DNA from: Flaccisagitta enflata
Taxonomy: Eukaryota > Chaetognatha > Sagittoidea > Aphragmophora
Assembly: GCA_965153355.1 (NCBI GenBank)
Contig: OZ231127.1
Coordinates: forward strand, 62,496,001 to 62,560,000
Length of the DNA stretch: 64,000 nt
Direction of reading: 5' to 3'
Under the pieces are notes generated by a model. It made no database searches, was not told the origin of the DNA, and saw nothing but the letters and a program-made list of their open reading frames with translations. Below are positions 32,739-44,689 of the stretch, piece by piece (position 1 is the first letter of the stretch; each line of letters begins with the position of its first letter). Both the position numbers and the translations under genes were made by a program.

Positions 32739-33781
32739 ACCCATACACCCTCTGTGTCCCATAGTACAATCCAAAAGTAAAAAGTTGAAGAAACATTGGA
32801 GTTTCACTTAGGGTCCACTTTGAAATGATAGGTCGATCAGAAGTGGATAGAATCCATTGCTCCTTTTTACTCGAGGCCTGCACTACCCTCATGTAAAAAC
32901 CACCTTTTATGCCCCGATTCCTTCATTCTAATTACGTCGAACAAAGCCCAGGCCAGGGCCTGTTCATGTGGCAGACGTCCGACCATAAAGGGTAGAACTG
33001 CCTATTTCTTTTGGTCGTTTCTACTCTTAGGCCTCAATTCACTCTTACAAGAAACATTTCTCAAGGATGGAGGACCTGGTTAAGCCTATAACTTCTGGGA
33101 AGCAGTTTTCTCAGTGAGCCAGCTTCTTTGTTCAAAGTCTCTTGGAAGTATTTCTTCTTTATATCCTGCGGGTTCTTTGCATTCACTAATCTCCTAAGGA
33201 CCCAGCTGCCCACCTCTAAACCCATTTTCCTTTTTACTCAGTACCCTTTTGAGCTTCCAATTCTTTCCTTTCACTCCTCATATTTCAACCATCCTTACTA
33301 AAGCACTGGCAAGAAACCCCCAACAGCACCCTGCAACGTGGAGGCTAGCCCACCTCCACCCTGCAACTGCAACCTCAACACCAGCACCCACCCTTTTACA
33401 TCTTACCGCTAAAACCCACACCATCAGCACTGATTTCACCCACGACACCGACTTTCACTCTGCAGGTAACATTATTGTCAAAGCCCCTAGGTTCTGCATC
33501 GCCCAGCGGACCCAAGGGAAAACCAGCTGTAGCATCTTCACCAAGTCACATCAGATCCGCCAGCTTACATTTTCTGTTGATGCCATAGGTTGCAGTCCCG
33601 CATCGACTGCCACCGCCATTATTTTCCTCTTTCACCTTCATTTGGAAAAAATAACACTTCTGGGTACCATTTACACACACACATACATGTAAAGAGGTTT
33701 CCATTTCCTAATATGCCACTGGCAAAAATGGACTGAGTGGCATATTTGTTTAAAAAAAAAAAAAAAACAAAAAACAAAAGC
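32739..33781 (+). other. Long leader between PBS and gag
   Basis: About 1 kb without a convincing gene, with an A-rich run (33751-33779) immediately before the gag ATG. The phrase GTTGCAGTCCCGCATCGACTG (33591) recurs at 35358 downstream of gag, pointing to an internal duplication. Confidence 0.5.
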
Positions 33782-34876
33782 ATGGCAGATACAGTATCCG
33801 TTACATCTCTCCCAATCCATAACTTCAGAACAGGTACTGACGACCCAACTGTCTGGCTGCCCCTGTTTGAAGGCACCGTAGAAATGTGCTTGCACCCGGC
33901 AGACGCAAATGCCAAAAACGCACTTCTCAAGAAGTGGTTCCCACTTAAAGTCGATGACCAAGCCAGACAAAAGCTACTTGGTATCACAACCCAGGTTTGG
34001 GATGAGATCAAAGCTGCTTTCATAAAATCATTGGTTGACCCACAAGAAGAGTATAACTGGCATGCTCGCAGACAAACCACCATAACCTGGGATGGGGTTG
34101 AACCATTTCATGACTTGGCCACAAAAATCCGCAGAGCAGTTGACAAGTACGAGCCTGAGGCCGCAAGGCAAACCGAGTACTTTTTCAGATTCAGGATGGC
34201 TCTCCCAAAGGACTACAAACGCGAGATCGACACTTGGTGTCCTCGGGACAAACGCACCATAGCTGAGGCACAAGAGATTGCTGAGCGTGTGAGGCTAGCA
34301 AATTCTGAGGAAAGGGCAGAGTCTATGGGAGCTGCCGCCCCTGCCCAGCCCACTACCTTCATTGCTGCGGCAATGACAGGAGACAGAGTTGAAGCCTTGG
34401 AAAGACGGTTGGAAGGCCTCTCACTCCGCTTAGGCAATATGGAAGCTAGAAGGAGCCGTTTGGAGTCCCAAGATCGCAGACGCTATAGCAGACACCATAG
34501 CCCAGATCGCAGACGCGATAGCCCAAACCGCAAACGCGATAGCCCAAACCGCAGACGCGATAGCCCAGATCACAGACGCCATAGCCCAGACCGCAGACGC
34601 GATAGCCCAGATCGCAGACGCCATAGTCCAGATCGCAGGCGCAATAGCCCAAATCGCAGACGCCATAGCCCAGACCGCAGACGCGATAGTCCAGATTGCA
34701 GACGCGATAGCCCTTATCGCAGAGGCGATGGCCCAGATCGCCGATACCGCATGTCAGATCGCCTTTACAGCAGCCCAAATCACCGAGACCGCAGCCCAGA
34801 TGAAAATAGTCAAGACCATGGCTACAATGATCTACGCCAAGGTCGTAACAGCCAGGATCGTGGTCGTGACTATTAG
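33782..34876 (+). CDS. Gag-like protein with Arg/Ser-rich tail
   Basis: 364 codons, ATG at 33782 in good context (GCATGG), stop TAG at 34874. Residues ~10-190 have the helical pattern of retrotransposon Gag capsid: WLPLFEGTVEMCLHPADA, then ALLKKWFPLK, VWDEIKAAFIKSLVDP, ITWDGVEPFHDLATKIRRAV, and a closing FRFRMALPKDYKREI. A short coiled segment (VEALERRLEGLSLRLGNME) follows near 205-225. From about residue 239 to 320 there are eleven or more 7-residue repeats of RRRDSPD type (21-bp units). There is no CCHC zinc knuckle; the basic RS-like tail probably takes over nucleic-acid binding (inference). Neighbours are the LTRs only. It is the sole long frame of the element, so packaging in trans with another element's pol is implied. 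Confidence 0.8.
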   Translation: MADTVSVTSLPIHNFRTGTDDPTVWLPLFEGTVEMCLHPADANAKNALLKKWFPLKVDDQARQKLLGITTQVWDEIKAAFIKSLVDPQEEYNWHARRQTTITWDGVEPFHDLATKIRRAVDKYEPEAARQTEYFFRFRMALPKDYKREIDTWCPRDKRTIAEAQEIAERVRLANSEERAESMGAAAPAQPTTFIAAAMTGDRVEALERRLEGLSLRLGNMEARRSRLESQDRRRYSRHHSPDRRRDSPNRKRDSPNRRRDSPDHRRHSPDRRRDSPDRRRHSPDRRRNSPNRRRHSPDRRRDSPDCRRDSPYRRGDGPDRRYRMSDRLYSSPNHRDRSPDENSQDHGYNDLRQGRNSQDRGRDY

Positions 34877-35639
34877 GGCAAGGCCAAATTTGGGGATGCC
34901 AACCCCAAACCGGCAAACCGACACACAGGTTTTAAATTGTTCATGATTATTTTCTTGGGATCTTAATTATCATTTCTGTTTACTTGCGAGTCTGGTAATC
35001 TTGTGAAAGCCTTAAGCCGGGTTTATACTAACTGTTCAACTTACTAGATGACATAGAGAAAAATCTCGTTGCCATTTTAGACATCGGTCAATGATGTGGT
35101 ATACGTAAGACGAAATTTCGGTGCTCTTCTTCCTTTTTACTTTGTGATGTCTTCCCCCTTCATACAGTGCCTATCTGTTATGACTCGACTTAAATCTGGG
35201 GAAGTCGAGGACACTGAAAATCTACTCGGGAATAAACGTTTTTTGTCGGGTATATCCTCAGTTGCAACGAGAAATTTACCTAATTTTAACCATTTACATT
35301 TTACCTTTCACGCACAATTTTTGTTTACCTTTTTTCTATGTCCACACTTTGCCGAAAGTTGCAGTCCCGCATCGACTGACACTGGCAATTTTGCACTCAC
35401 GATTTCTCGCATCATATAACTTCATTTAACCTACAACCTGGACGAATTAAAAAGTTATGATTTTAACCTTACACCCCTCTGCCGTGCTTTATTGGGCCTT
35501 CTGTATAAAGTCCTGTCCTTCTAGGTGGCCATGTAGTTGAGTCCTTCAGTAGGTTAGCCCTCCTTTAGTTTATTGGATTTATAGCTCATCCGCGGTTTAG
35601 GAATAATATTATACTCAAACTAGACATGTCTCTTTTAAA

Positions 35640-35755
35640 TATACACAAGCACACGTTCATCACTCTTACTTGCAATGCCAGCAAGCTAGAGTATGCACAA
35701 GCACACGTTCATTAGACTCTCACTTGCAATGCCAGCAAGCTAGAAGTCTATTGAA
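35640..35755 (+). repeat. ~57-bp tandem duplication inside the LTR element
   Basis: GCACAAGCACACGTTCAT, a short variable part, then ACTTGCAATGCCAGCAAGCTAGA, present twice in a row. Confidence 0.8.
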
Positions 35756-35998
35756 GTAAGAAGATCTCTCTCAAGAAAAGCTCAAGATGGCGAGAAAAAC
35801 GAAGATGCTATTTCCGAGCGCCTCTGGACTCAATATGGGAAGGTACCTATGATTGGAACGATGGTAACTGTTGCAAACTATAAGAACTGCCACTATCATC
35901 CCGCCTTGAATGAATGAATGAATGTATGTTTAGGCCGGCCACATAATGTTTGAATGCATCCAAGCTGATGAAACTGGAATGAAATGGAATGAAAATGG

Positions 35999-36238
35999 AT
36001 GAAATGGAACCTAAGCAGTATCAATTTATCCCTTATGCGCAAAAGGGAAAGCTGCAGAAATTGGTTATATTTGTTATTTGGCAACATGGGCCAATTGTTT
36101 CATCAAGTTCTCCGTTTCTTCGCAGGACCAGGACGCAACGGGAATCAACTTCTAACCACATTTTTAGCGCATTCCAGCCCCGCTTATGCTGGTATTGCTT
36201 CACTTGCAATGGCAATTTTCGGCGCTGCCTTACGCTGA
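35999..36238 (+). CDS. Possible small membrane-type ORF in the LTR element
   Basis: 79 codons from ATG (35999) to TGA. The C-terminal 18 residues (AYAGIASLAMAIFGAALR) are hydrophobic and could span a membrane. No family recognised. Its position between gag and the 3' LTR, where pol or env would lie, is the only reason to list it. It could be a chance frame. Confidence 0.2.
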   Translation: MKWNLSSINLSLMRKRESCRNWLYLLFGNMGQLFHQVLRFFAGPGRNGNQLLTTFLAHSSPAYAGIASLAMAIFGAALR

Positions 36239-37155
36239 TCCTGCTCAAACCACCATACACAGGTTCACACACCTACCCATACTTACACACCTCTACACAA
36301 ATACACATCTTTACACAGATACACGCCTTTCACACACATACACATCTACTGTACAATTTATTTTGAGTGTTCCATCACCTACGCGCGAATCACACGCCAA
36401 ATCACATGGTGACCAAAAAGGCTTGTGAACATTAGTCATTAAAGGCGGGTCCACGGATTCCCACTGCCATTTCCTGTTTTTGTCTCTCCATCTCTACCCG
36501 GCCTGATTTCCCGGGTCTTCTCACATGATACGGCAATTATCTCCACTCCATACATCTGCATTCCACTACCTCAGCACCCCGCCTCATTTTATGTGGATAA
36601 TTTTGCAGAATAACTGAGATATCTACCCTAACCTTATGTCCCAGGGTTTTCACAAAGTGCGTTACTTCCACACTTTGACTTTCCTACACTTCCATACCTC
36701 CAAGATTTTGCCATTGGTACAGCAGCCCTGTGATTAGGCATCGCCCAGCTCTATCACAGCCTGTGCCCGCAACTGAAGTCTGGGGAAGTTATCCATACAA
36801 GGCAACCCCTTTGGTTAGCCCAAAGGCTTCGCATTGCCCTGCGAATCCCTAGGAAAAACAGTGATGGCGGTTGTGATGGCGATGGCGTCTCCGTGGACAA
36901 TCAAGAACACGGTCAAGAACCAAAACACGGAGCCTGTTGGCGCTTTCGTTGGGAGTAATGTCGTCGATCAGTGTGGATGATTCGCGTCGTACTATTGGGT
37001 CTCTTTGAACACGACTTGAGCATCTCGACACTGGGGAAGTCGTTTTTAGCTGGTCCACTTGAACTGATTATTAAATGCTCTCCGTGATCTTGAGTAAATT
37101 TTTACATGGGTTTTAGTATGAATGGAAGAGTTTATTATTTACCTTTTATTCCTTA

Positions 37156-37157
<2 letters not shown>

Positions 37158-37202
<45 letters not shown>
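37158..37202. repeat. (TC)n microsatellite in the LTR element
   Basis: Short pure TC run about 300 bp upstream of the 3' LTR. Confidence 0.95.
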
Positions 37203-37206
<4 letters not shown>

Positions 37207-37476
37207 TGTTTACACGTTCTAGACTTACATACAAAGCGAAAGCGGCTGTGATGAAGTTTTTTTCTCGTTACTGACGGATTTACAGGTATTATACATGCAC
37301 TTACTCCTCATTTTGTCCAACGCGGATTTTAGTTTTTCTCTGCACATGTGACCTTCTTTCGCGCGCTCTCCCTCGATTTGACCTTCACTCGTGTAGAGAG
37401 TATTCCATCCCTCTTCTCCCCCCCTCCGGTCTGTTTTGTTTCGATGCTTTTTGTGTCCGAGGACTGACACTGGCAT

Positions 37477-37486
37477 CGAGGGGAAG
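37477..37486 (+). other. Polypurine tract of the LTR element
   Basis: CGAGGGGAAG directly before the 3' LTR TGTAAGA, the expected place for plus-strand priming. Confidence 0.65.
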
Positions 37487-38051
37487 TGTAAGACAATGAT
37501 ATGTGGATTGCGCTGAGCTGCCAATGGTTCTGATATTCTGATAAAGACCCTCGTGATTGATTCGTATTGTAGATGGTAGTAACATGGGAGTGGCATGTAA
37601 TCATTATATATCCTTTTCACTGTTGCATGTGTATTAATCATTAACAATGCTTAGTAGTGATCTGTCTATGCATACAATCACACAAGTGCATGTATCTCTT
37701 TCTTTTATCATAGATTAACAAGGTGGACTGCTGGGTCCTTAGTCTGGCTTAAATACTTTAACATCACGGCCGCTTATTAACATTATTTAACTGTCAATTA
37801 ACATCTGTGGACACATGGTTGGCTGCCCGTTGCATGCCGTGTCATCTTGCATGTTTTGGATATCATCTTTCTCTTTCCCATGCCCAGGACCGCAAGATCC
37901 TTTGTCATCCCCGATGCCATAATCATATTAACACACTGTGCACACTAACCTAACTCTTATTCTATCAATCAATTATCCCACGGACAGCCGGCACAATCCA
38001 TTTGGCAGGCACATCAAGTAAGAGGACTCCCGCAACATCTACCCTCTTACA
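37487..38051 (+). repeat. 3' LTR, 565 bp
   Basis: Same length as, and nearly identical to, the 5' LTR. Followed by the duplicated target CTTC (38052-38055). Confidence 0.9.
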
Positions 38052-38544
38052 CTTCCCCCAAGGGAAAGGACAGATCCAAAAAACGAAAGTTATTATACAG
38101 CAAAACCCCGCTGTAACGGTTCCGAGAGTAATGGAAATCTGCTTATAATGGATTTAAAAAGTAAAAACTTGATCCCTTCATGTCCATTTTTTTAGAATTC
38201 TATATTGGCAATAACAAAAATCAACCTATAATGGATAAAATAAGTTGGTCCCTTGACAGCCGTTTTAATGAGGTTTTACTGTACTTCAATTTGTGTCCTT
38301 TGAATTCTTAACAGCACTGTCACTTAAGTCCAATGGATTATCTTGAAGGGCATGAATCCTTACGGGAGCACCTGATCTCGGTTCATATGATATGGGAAAA
38401 TAAATTACATTGCGGTCAATTCGCCAAAATTTAAGTGCTCTGCTTTCATGAGGTAGCCTGTTTCACAAATGTAATCTTAAGTCATGTGAACGAGATTCTA
38501 CAACTCACTTTGTCGCGTTGTCCAGTGGGTCTGTCCACCGCACC
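38052..38544. other. No gene recognised
   Basis: Flank of the LTR element, AT-rich. A CCGCTGTAACGGTTCCG motif (38107) with AATGGATTTAAAA nearby suggests an old element fragment that could not be assigned. Confidence 0.3.
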
Positions 38545-38885
38545 GTGGCTCAAAACCACCCCCGACGCAGACCCGAGACCAACCTACCCCTTAACCAACC
38601 TAAACCACCACCACCATGGCAAAAAACCACCCTCGACGCAGACTGGAGACTAACCAACTTAAACCACCATCACGGTGGCTAAAAACCACCCTCGACGCAG
38701 ACCGGAGACCAACTATCCCCTTAACCATCCTAAACCACCATCACCATGGCTAAAAACTACCCGCGAAGCAGACCGTAAACCTATCAATCCCTTAACCAAT
38801 GTAAACCACCATCACCGTGGCTCAAAACCACCCCCGATGCAGACCGGAGACCAACCAACCCCTTAACCAACCTAAACCACCAGTT
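38545..38885. repeat. 71-bp minisatellite, nearly five units
   Basis: Units contain TGGCT.AAAACCACCC.CGACG, CAGACCGGAGACCAACTA and CCCTTAACCAACCTAAACCA. The period is ~71 bp, with one shortened (~57-bp) unit near 38620-38675. Confidence 0.85.
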
Positions 38886-38989
38886 GGTTGGTCTATCTGT
38901 CTAGTAAGTAACACTAAGCTTTATCAGCATCAACAGGCGATTTTTACATCGCTGTCCTGCCCAACGTAGTTTTAGCCTATTTCATCACT

Positions 38990-39030
38990 GCCTCTGCCTA
39001 CCTGACTTGGGTAGCCGTGTATCATACCTA
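38990..39030 (-). mobile_element. RepA remnant, reverse
   Basis: Only CCTGACTTGGGTAGCCGTGT and ATCATACC (the RepA start read in reverse) survive. Confidence 0.4.
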
Positions 39031-39372
39031 TGATCACACACTTACAGCATAAGTTTAAAAAAATCCAACTGTCTACTGTGGGTGCTCCACATGGCAAAAG
39101 TTGAGAGTTACTTTTAACCCTTCTTACCTTATGCAGAGAAGCTAATTTCACAAAAATTAAATCTACATGATTTCATGATTTCACAAAAATTAAATCTTCA
39201 TGATTTCTATTTCTTTACAATGTATGATCAAGGCAAAGGAATACTTTCACTTTTGCTTCGTGAAGGACCCAACTGTCTCATATCTCGCCTTCTCATCTTC
39301 CGTTCTCTCTGTTTGTGGTTACTGTCGTTGCCATTTTGCCAAATGTTTATCCACGGTATTATAGTAAAAGTC

Positions 39373-39374
39373 CT

Positions 39375-39411
<37 letters not shown>

Positions 39412-39751
39412 GTCCACCTTTCAAAGCAACGTCGAACCTCGGTTCTCCCACGTAATCGTTCACCACTTTCATCATTTCCTTCATCATCATCATCATCATT
39501 CTCTCCTTACTTTCTCTGTCTCTCTGACTTTCTTTCATTCTTAATCATTCTCTACCTCCTTGTTTCCCTGTCTGTCTGGCTGACTATCTGTCTGGTTCTT
39601 TTTTCTCTACCTCTTTTCTTCTATCTGTCTCTTTCTCACCCTCCTCAACTGTATGTATAACTCTGTCTCAATGTCCCTGTCTACCTGTCTGTCTTTTTGT
39701 ATATCAGTGTCTTTGTCGCCGACTCTCTCTGTGTCTATCTCTGTCTGTCTG

Positions 39752-39838
<87 letters not shown>

Positions 39839-39865
39839 CTCACTCTCTCTCTCTCTCTCTGTCTC
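39373..39865. repeat. (TC)n and TGTC repeats
   Basis: (TC)n at 39373-39410 and 39770-39860, with TCTGTC variants between 39500 and 39760. Confidence 0.9.
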
Positions 39866-40082
39866 TGACCTTGGAACTCTTCTCCGACTTCTCGGTTTTC
39901 CCTCTCTTTATGTTTTTCTTTATTTGACCCTCTTTCTTTTGTCCGTGAAGGATAGAAGGAAGAAAAAGATAGAAGAGGAGATGGAACTAGAAAACAAAAT
40001 ACTAGGAAAGACAGATAGCCTGACAGCCGAACAGACTTTCAGTCAAGTTCTTGGCGAGAAGGAGAACAGAGAGGCATAAACA

Positions 40083-40357
<275 letters not shown>

Positions 40358-40979
40358 ACGAATATCCATTCTACGATTTTCTTTGTTTGTTTTGTCAATA
40401 CTGGACTTTTTTTTCCATCGCCATCTAGCATTAAATTTTTTCTGCACTTTTTTTTCTGGGGGGGGGGGAGGGTTTTAGAGCCTAGGTATTTACCGTCATA
40501 CATGGAAAATGGCTCATTGGCTTTGTTTGAATTTAGAAAGTAAAAAAAAAACAAGTAAACGGCAACTTAAACAACATGCTGGGATTTCGCCAGCCAGCTA
40601 GTTAAATCTGCCTCATGCCTGTTCCATTTATATGAATCTTACTTCCTGCTCATTCATCAAAATGCGCCGTGTTGCTATCTGTCATCATGTCATTCCACAT
40701 CCTGATTAAATGACATGTCTCGCGGTATCGCGCTTTGACAAGGGGAGTGTCCACGCAGCCCCGCATGCGTGATTTTTCTGTATAAACATGTCATACAGTT
40801 TTCTACTCCTTCCGCATGTGACATGTCTTGCAGTCTCGCGTCTTGACAAGGGGGCCGTCCATTCACAGCCGTCTAGATTTTGTGGCCCCCTTCTGGCTTT
40901 TATTATTACCTTTCATCGAAAAATCTCCCTCTCGAAATTGGATTTTTTTAAAGCGGAAACCAGGAATGCCATTGAGCAA

Positions 40980-41105
<126 letters not shown>

Positions 41106-41488
41106 GAGGAGAAGAGAAACAGCAAGACGATAGTAAAGTAATCGTCTTTTTTATTGACCGCTCGCTATATATTCGGCAACGGGCAGTGGCATTTGCATAT
41201 AACAACAAAGCCATTGCCCTACTCGTAAATGCGTGGTAGATAGCTAATATTTGTCGTATCAATTTCAGGTAAAGTGCGCCCAACAACAATTCGGAGCTCA
41301 CGTCTGCTAACAACCTCGTTCCTTATCCCCTCCCCGATTAATCCCAACCGCAAAACCACCATATTACACTGGTTTGGGTTTGGGTTTCCAGCAACCCCAT
41401 TCCTCACCCCCACTCCCCACCCCCTGTTCTCACTGAGTTTTTTCTCTCACATCTGGACGTTGCACCGATTTTACAGCTTTCCAATTTT

Positions 41489-41492
<4 letters not shown>

Positions 41493-41581
<89 letters not shown>

Positions 41582-41680
41582 GAGAGATATAGACGTAATG
41601 AGACAGATTCAGACAGACAGAGACAGTCAGACAGACAGATAGACAGACAGATAGACAGACAGAGAGTCAAAGAGACTGAG
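41493..41680. repeat. (GA)n with GACA end
   Basis: GA run to 41578, then GACAGACAGATAGACAGACA variants to 41665. Confidence 0.95.
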
Positions 41681-41694
41681 AGAGAAAGCAGCAA

Positions 41695-42375
41695 CAGGTC
41701 GCCCAAGGGCAATATGTGGTCAGCGATACCCGTTGCCCTGCTTTGAGCGATTGTGAATTGGAGTGAGGGGAAGCAGGGAAGCGGCCCCAAAGGGGACGAA
41801 GTCCTGCAGAACACAGGGGGACTTTCGTTCGTCCTGCCTGAAGACGTGGATGAGATGCTATAGAGGGCTGACTGAAGGCCTTCAAGAGCCTAAACTGAGG
41901 TCTAAGAAGGCTGATATAAGGCCTGAGAATGCCAATTGGAAGCTTGAGAGAGCAAGATTAAGGCTTGAAAGGTCAGAGGACTGACAGCAATAAATTGAGG
42001 CTTAGATAGCTGATTAGAAGCCTGAGAGGCCTAATTTGAGGTCTGTGAGGCCAGGTTTGAGGCCTGAGAATTTTGATTTTGGGCCTGAGAAGCCTAATTT
42101 GAGGCCTGAGAGGTCTGAGAGTTTGGATATGAGGCCTGAGAGGCCAGATTTGAGGCCTGTGAGGCCGGATCTGAAGCCTGAGAGGCTGAATTTGAGGCCT
42201 GAGAGGCCAGATTTGAGGTCTCAGAAGCCAGATTTGAGGCCTGAAGGGCCTGATGAGAAGGCAGGGGGGGATGGACAGGCGGACGGAAAAATGAACAAAT
42301 GGACGGACGAACAAAAGTCCCCCTGTGTTCTACAGGACTTTGTCCACTTCTGGGCCGCTGCCCAAAAAGGGGAAA
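41695..42375. mobile_element. RepC element with 21-bp array
   Basis: Opens GGTCGCCCAAGGGCAATATG and TGGTCAGCGATACCCGTTGC, then GCGGCCCCAAAGGGGACGAA and GTCCTGCAGAACACAGG. The array at 41890-42260 has 21-bp units (GATTTGAGGCCTGAGAGGCC). Because 21 is a codon multiple, a heptapeptide (RPERPDL-like) frame stays open. It closes with CCCTGTGTTCTACAGGACTT and TGGGCCGCTGCCC, the inverse of the opening module. Confidence 0.7.
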
Positions 42376-43406
42376 AGGCTATTTTTCCCTAGATTGACGA
42401 TTGTAAAAACACAATGAGGTCAGATGAGGCCATGGAAGCCGGAGCTGAACAATTTCAATGCCGTTCAGGGACACAAATGCTTGTATACAATCATTATTGC
42501 ATTTATTTACTACCTAGTACAAGGAAAGGCAGTCATGAGGTTCAGAAAATACACTTGAAATTGGCCCAAGCTTTTTTTGTCAATGGCCAAACGTCAAAAC
42601 AAAATTGGTTATCATAAAAAAGGGACGTTTTAAACTTGCTCTCTGTAGGAAATTGGAGCGAAAAAAAAAAACTAGTCAAAAGCATACAAATGACACTTTA
42701 TGATACTCATTCAAGTATAATTGATTAAGAATCATTTTCTGTGAGCGGTAAAATGTAGTTCAAAGTCTGTACAGTCTACAGATCCAGTATGCCTCTTAGA
42801 TTCATGATCAACTGTGCTAAAAGTACATACAGTTGAACCTCCGAATGACGGAGGTCATGGGAATGAGAGGACTATCAAATCTTATTTGTTATATGGTATG
42901 ATGGATGCAAAGAACTTAACAGGAAGGTAGATTTTCAGTGTCTTAATTTCATTTGTTTTACAAAATAGTTCACATCTTGGCTAATAAAAGGTTCTTTTTT
43001 AAATGTATATATTTTCGTCTCTTGAATTTCATTTTAGGATTTTACTTCATGAAAACTTTTTTCAAAGTGATAATTTATCCCATGAGATTGGGCAGAAAGA
43101 TTTTCATAGGAGAATTCTCAGAACACTCGTTGCTTAGGCGAAAAAAAATACTCTACTGGAATTCTTATTGGATAACTTATTCAGGCCAATATTTTGATCA
43201 GCCAAAGCAGAGACTGAAATTAATCAAACAAACAATAAAAGGAGTGATGTTACTTATCTGAGATGCAAACAGCTTTTTAAAAATCAATGAGCTCAATCGG
43301 AATGATTTTATATGTTTGACAGTTATTTCTAAATCATTTATACATCAATCTTAGGGCAAAACATTAAAAAGCTAAAAACTTGTAAAAATGGTCCAATTGA
43401 GCTGAC
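42376..43406. other. AT-rich, no gene recognised
   Basis: Weak short frames only, and no repeat family identified. Confidence 0.4.
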
Positions 43407-43535
43407 TTTTTTAGGTGCGCCAACGCACCTATATAACTGGCTGTGTCCATTGGTTGGTCGGTTGGTTGGTTGGTCTGTAATGCATTCCTTTGTGGATCCA
43501 CATGGCGCACCTTATTGGCCTACTTGGCCTTGTTT
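43407..43535 (-). mobile_element. RepB dispersed element, reverse
   Basis: On the plus strand: TTTTTTAGGTGCGCCAACGC (end hairpin first), a GGTTGGTCGGTTGGTTGG middle, and GCACCTTATTGGCCTACTTG, GCCTTGTT at the other end. Confidence 0.75.
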
Positions 43536-43969
43536 TGATAAATCATAATTTTTTGCTGGATTTTGGGATTTGGTAATATGTAGGTAAAAACGTTCAAAAA
43601 TGTCCTGATGAGGTAAAGTCATGAGTTACAAGTTTAAGACGAACAAACGTATTCACTAAAAAGATAAACTTTTAGTTAGCTCAGATTTCATAAATATTAT
43701 GAAGCAAATAAAATTAGGATAATCAAAATCTTTCCCCCAGTTTAGGTAGTCTTTTCTCCCATCGTACTGTAGAAAGATAAGAAAACACACGCAAAACCCA
43801 TACAAGATTTCCTTAACTTAAGCGGGGTGTGACTGTTTTATATATAGATTCATAATCGGGGGTACATAATCGTGCGTACAAGCACAAAGTAAACGAAGTT
43901 AATTTTCGAGTGGAACGTCGGAAAAGAGAGAATGTTGAATAGAAGGAACGTGTTGATTGGCGTTTTGAA

Positions 43970-44136
43970 TTCATTCTCTCTCTTTCGCTCTCTATGTCTT
44001 TCTCTTTCTCTCTCTCTGTCTCTCTCTGTCTTTCTCTGTCTTTCTCTGTCTTTCTCTGTCTTTCTCTGTCTCTCTGTCTCTCTGTCTCTGTCCGTCTTTG
44101 TCTCTGTCTCTGTTTGTCTCTGTCTGTCTCTGTCTG

Positions 44137-44192
<56 letters not shown>
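43970..44192. repeat. (TC)n / TCTGTC repeats
   Basis: TCTTTCTCTGTC variants, then pure (TC)n from 44143 to 44190. Confidence 0.95.
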
Positions 44193-44193
<1 letters not shown>

Positions 44194-44277
44194 CAACACA
44201 AACTACGAATATTGATTTGCAGTTAGTAATTGATTCACAAACAAAAGAATTCGGTTCAGCAAACGGTTGACAATAGA

Positions 44278-44362
44278 ACTAAGCGGAAGTTTGAAGCCGC
44301 TTCTGCCGGAGCTGCTTTTGCTGAGGCCGCCTTTGCCGGGGCCGCCTTTACCAAAGCCCCTT
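44278..44362. repeat. GCCGCCTTTGCC short-repeat patch
   Basis: GCTTCTGCCGGAGCTGCTTT and similar degenerate 15-bp Ala/Phe-type units (ASAGAAFAEAAFAGAAF in one frame). Resembles 13362-13545. Confidence 0.4.
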
Positions 44363-44382
44363 CCGTTGTACCAAACCGCCAC

Positions 44383-44556
<174 letters not shown>

Positions 44557-44689
44557 AGGAACTGCGAAAGCAAACAGTGCAGGACCCAAAGCGTGTGCTT
44601 GAAGATGAGAAAGAGAAAGGTAGAGATCTAAAGAAGAATGGATCAGAAAAGAATGTAAAGGGAATAAGAATAATGAAGAAAGTTGAAGA

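Larger units (their letters stand above)
32154..38051 (+). mobile_element. Complete gag-only LTR retrotransposon (5,898 bp)
   Basis: Bounded by two 565-bp direct LTRs (32154-32718, 37487-38051), each starting TGTAAGA and ending TCTTACA, with a 4-bp target duplication CTTC. A PBS-like TGGTGCATCGGTACCCGT begins 2 bp inside the 5' LTR, and a purine tract CGAGGGGAAG abuts the 3' LTR. The internal 4.77 kb carries one long gene, a gag, at 33782-34876. No protease, reverse transcriptase, RNase H or integrase frame or degraded trace was seen in the 2.6 kb after gag. The LTRs look nearly identical, so insertion is young. This makes it a non-autonomous, gag-retaining element that would need pol from another element. 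Confidence 0.85.

Noticed and set aside
36849-37058. Minus-strand 69-codon frame in the LTR element as a captured host exon
   Set aside because: The composition is plausible, but there are no splice sites, no known domain and no second copy; a chance frame is more likely.
42036-42290. Heptapeptide (RPERPDL-like) repeat protein
   Set aside because: Encoded by the 21-bp core of a RepC element, whose other copies have 20-bp or 11-bp cores that break the frame. No start or splice context.
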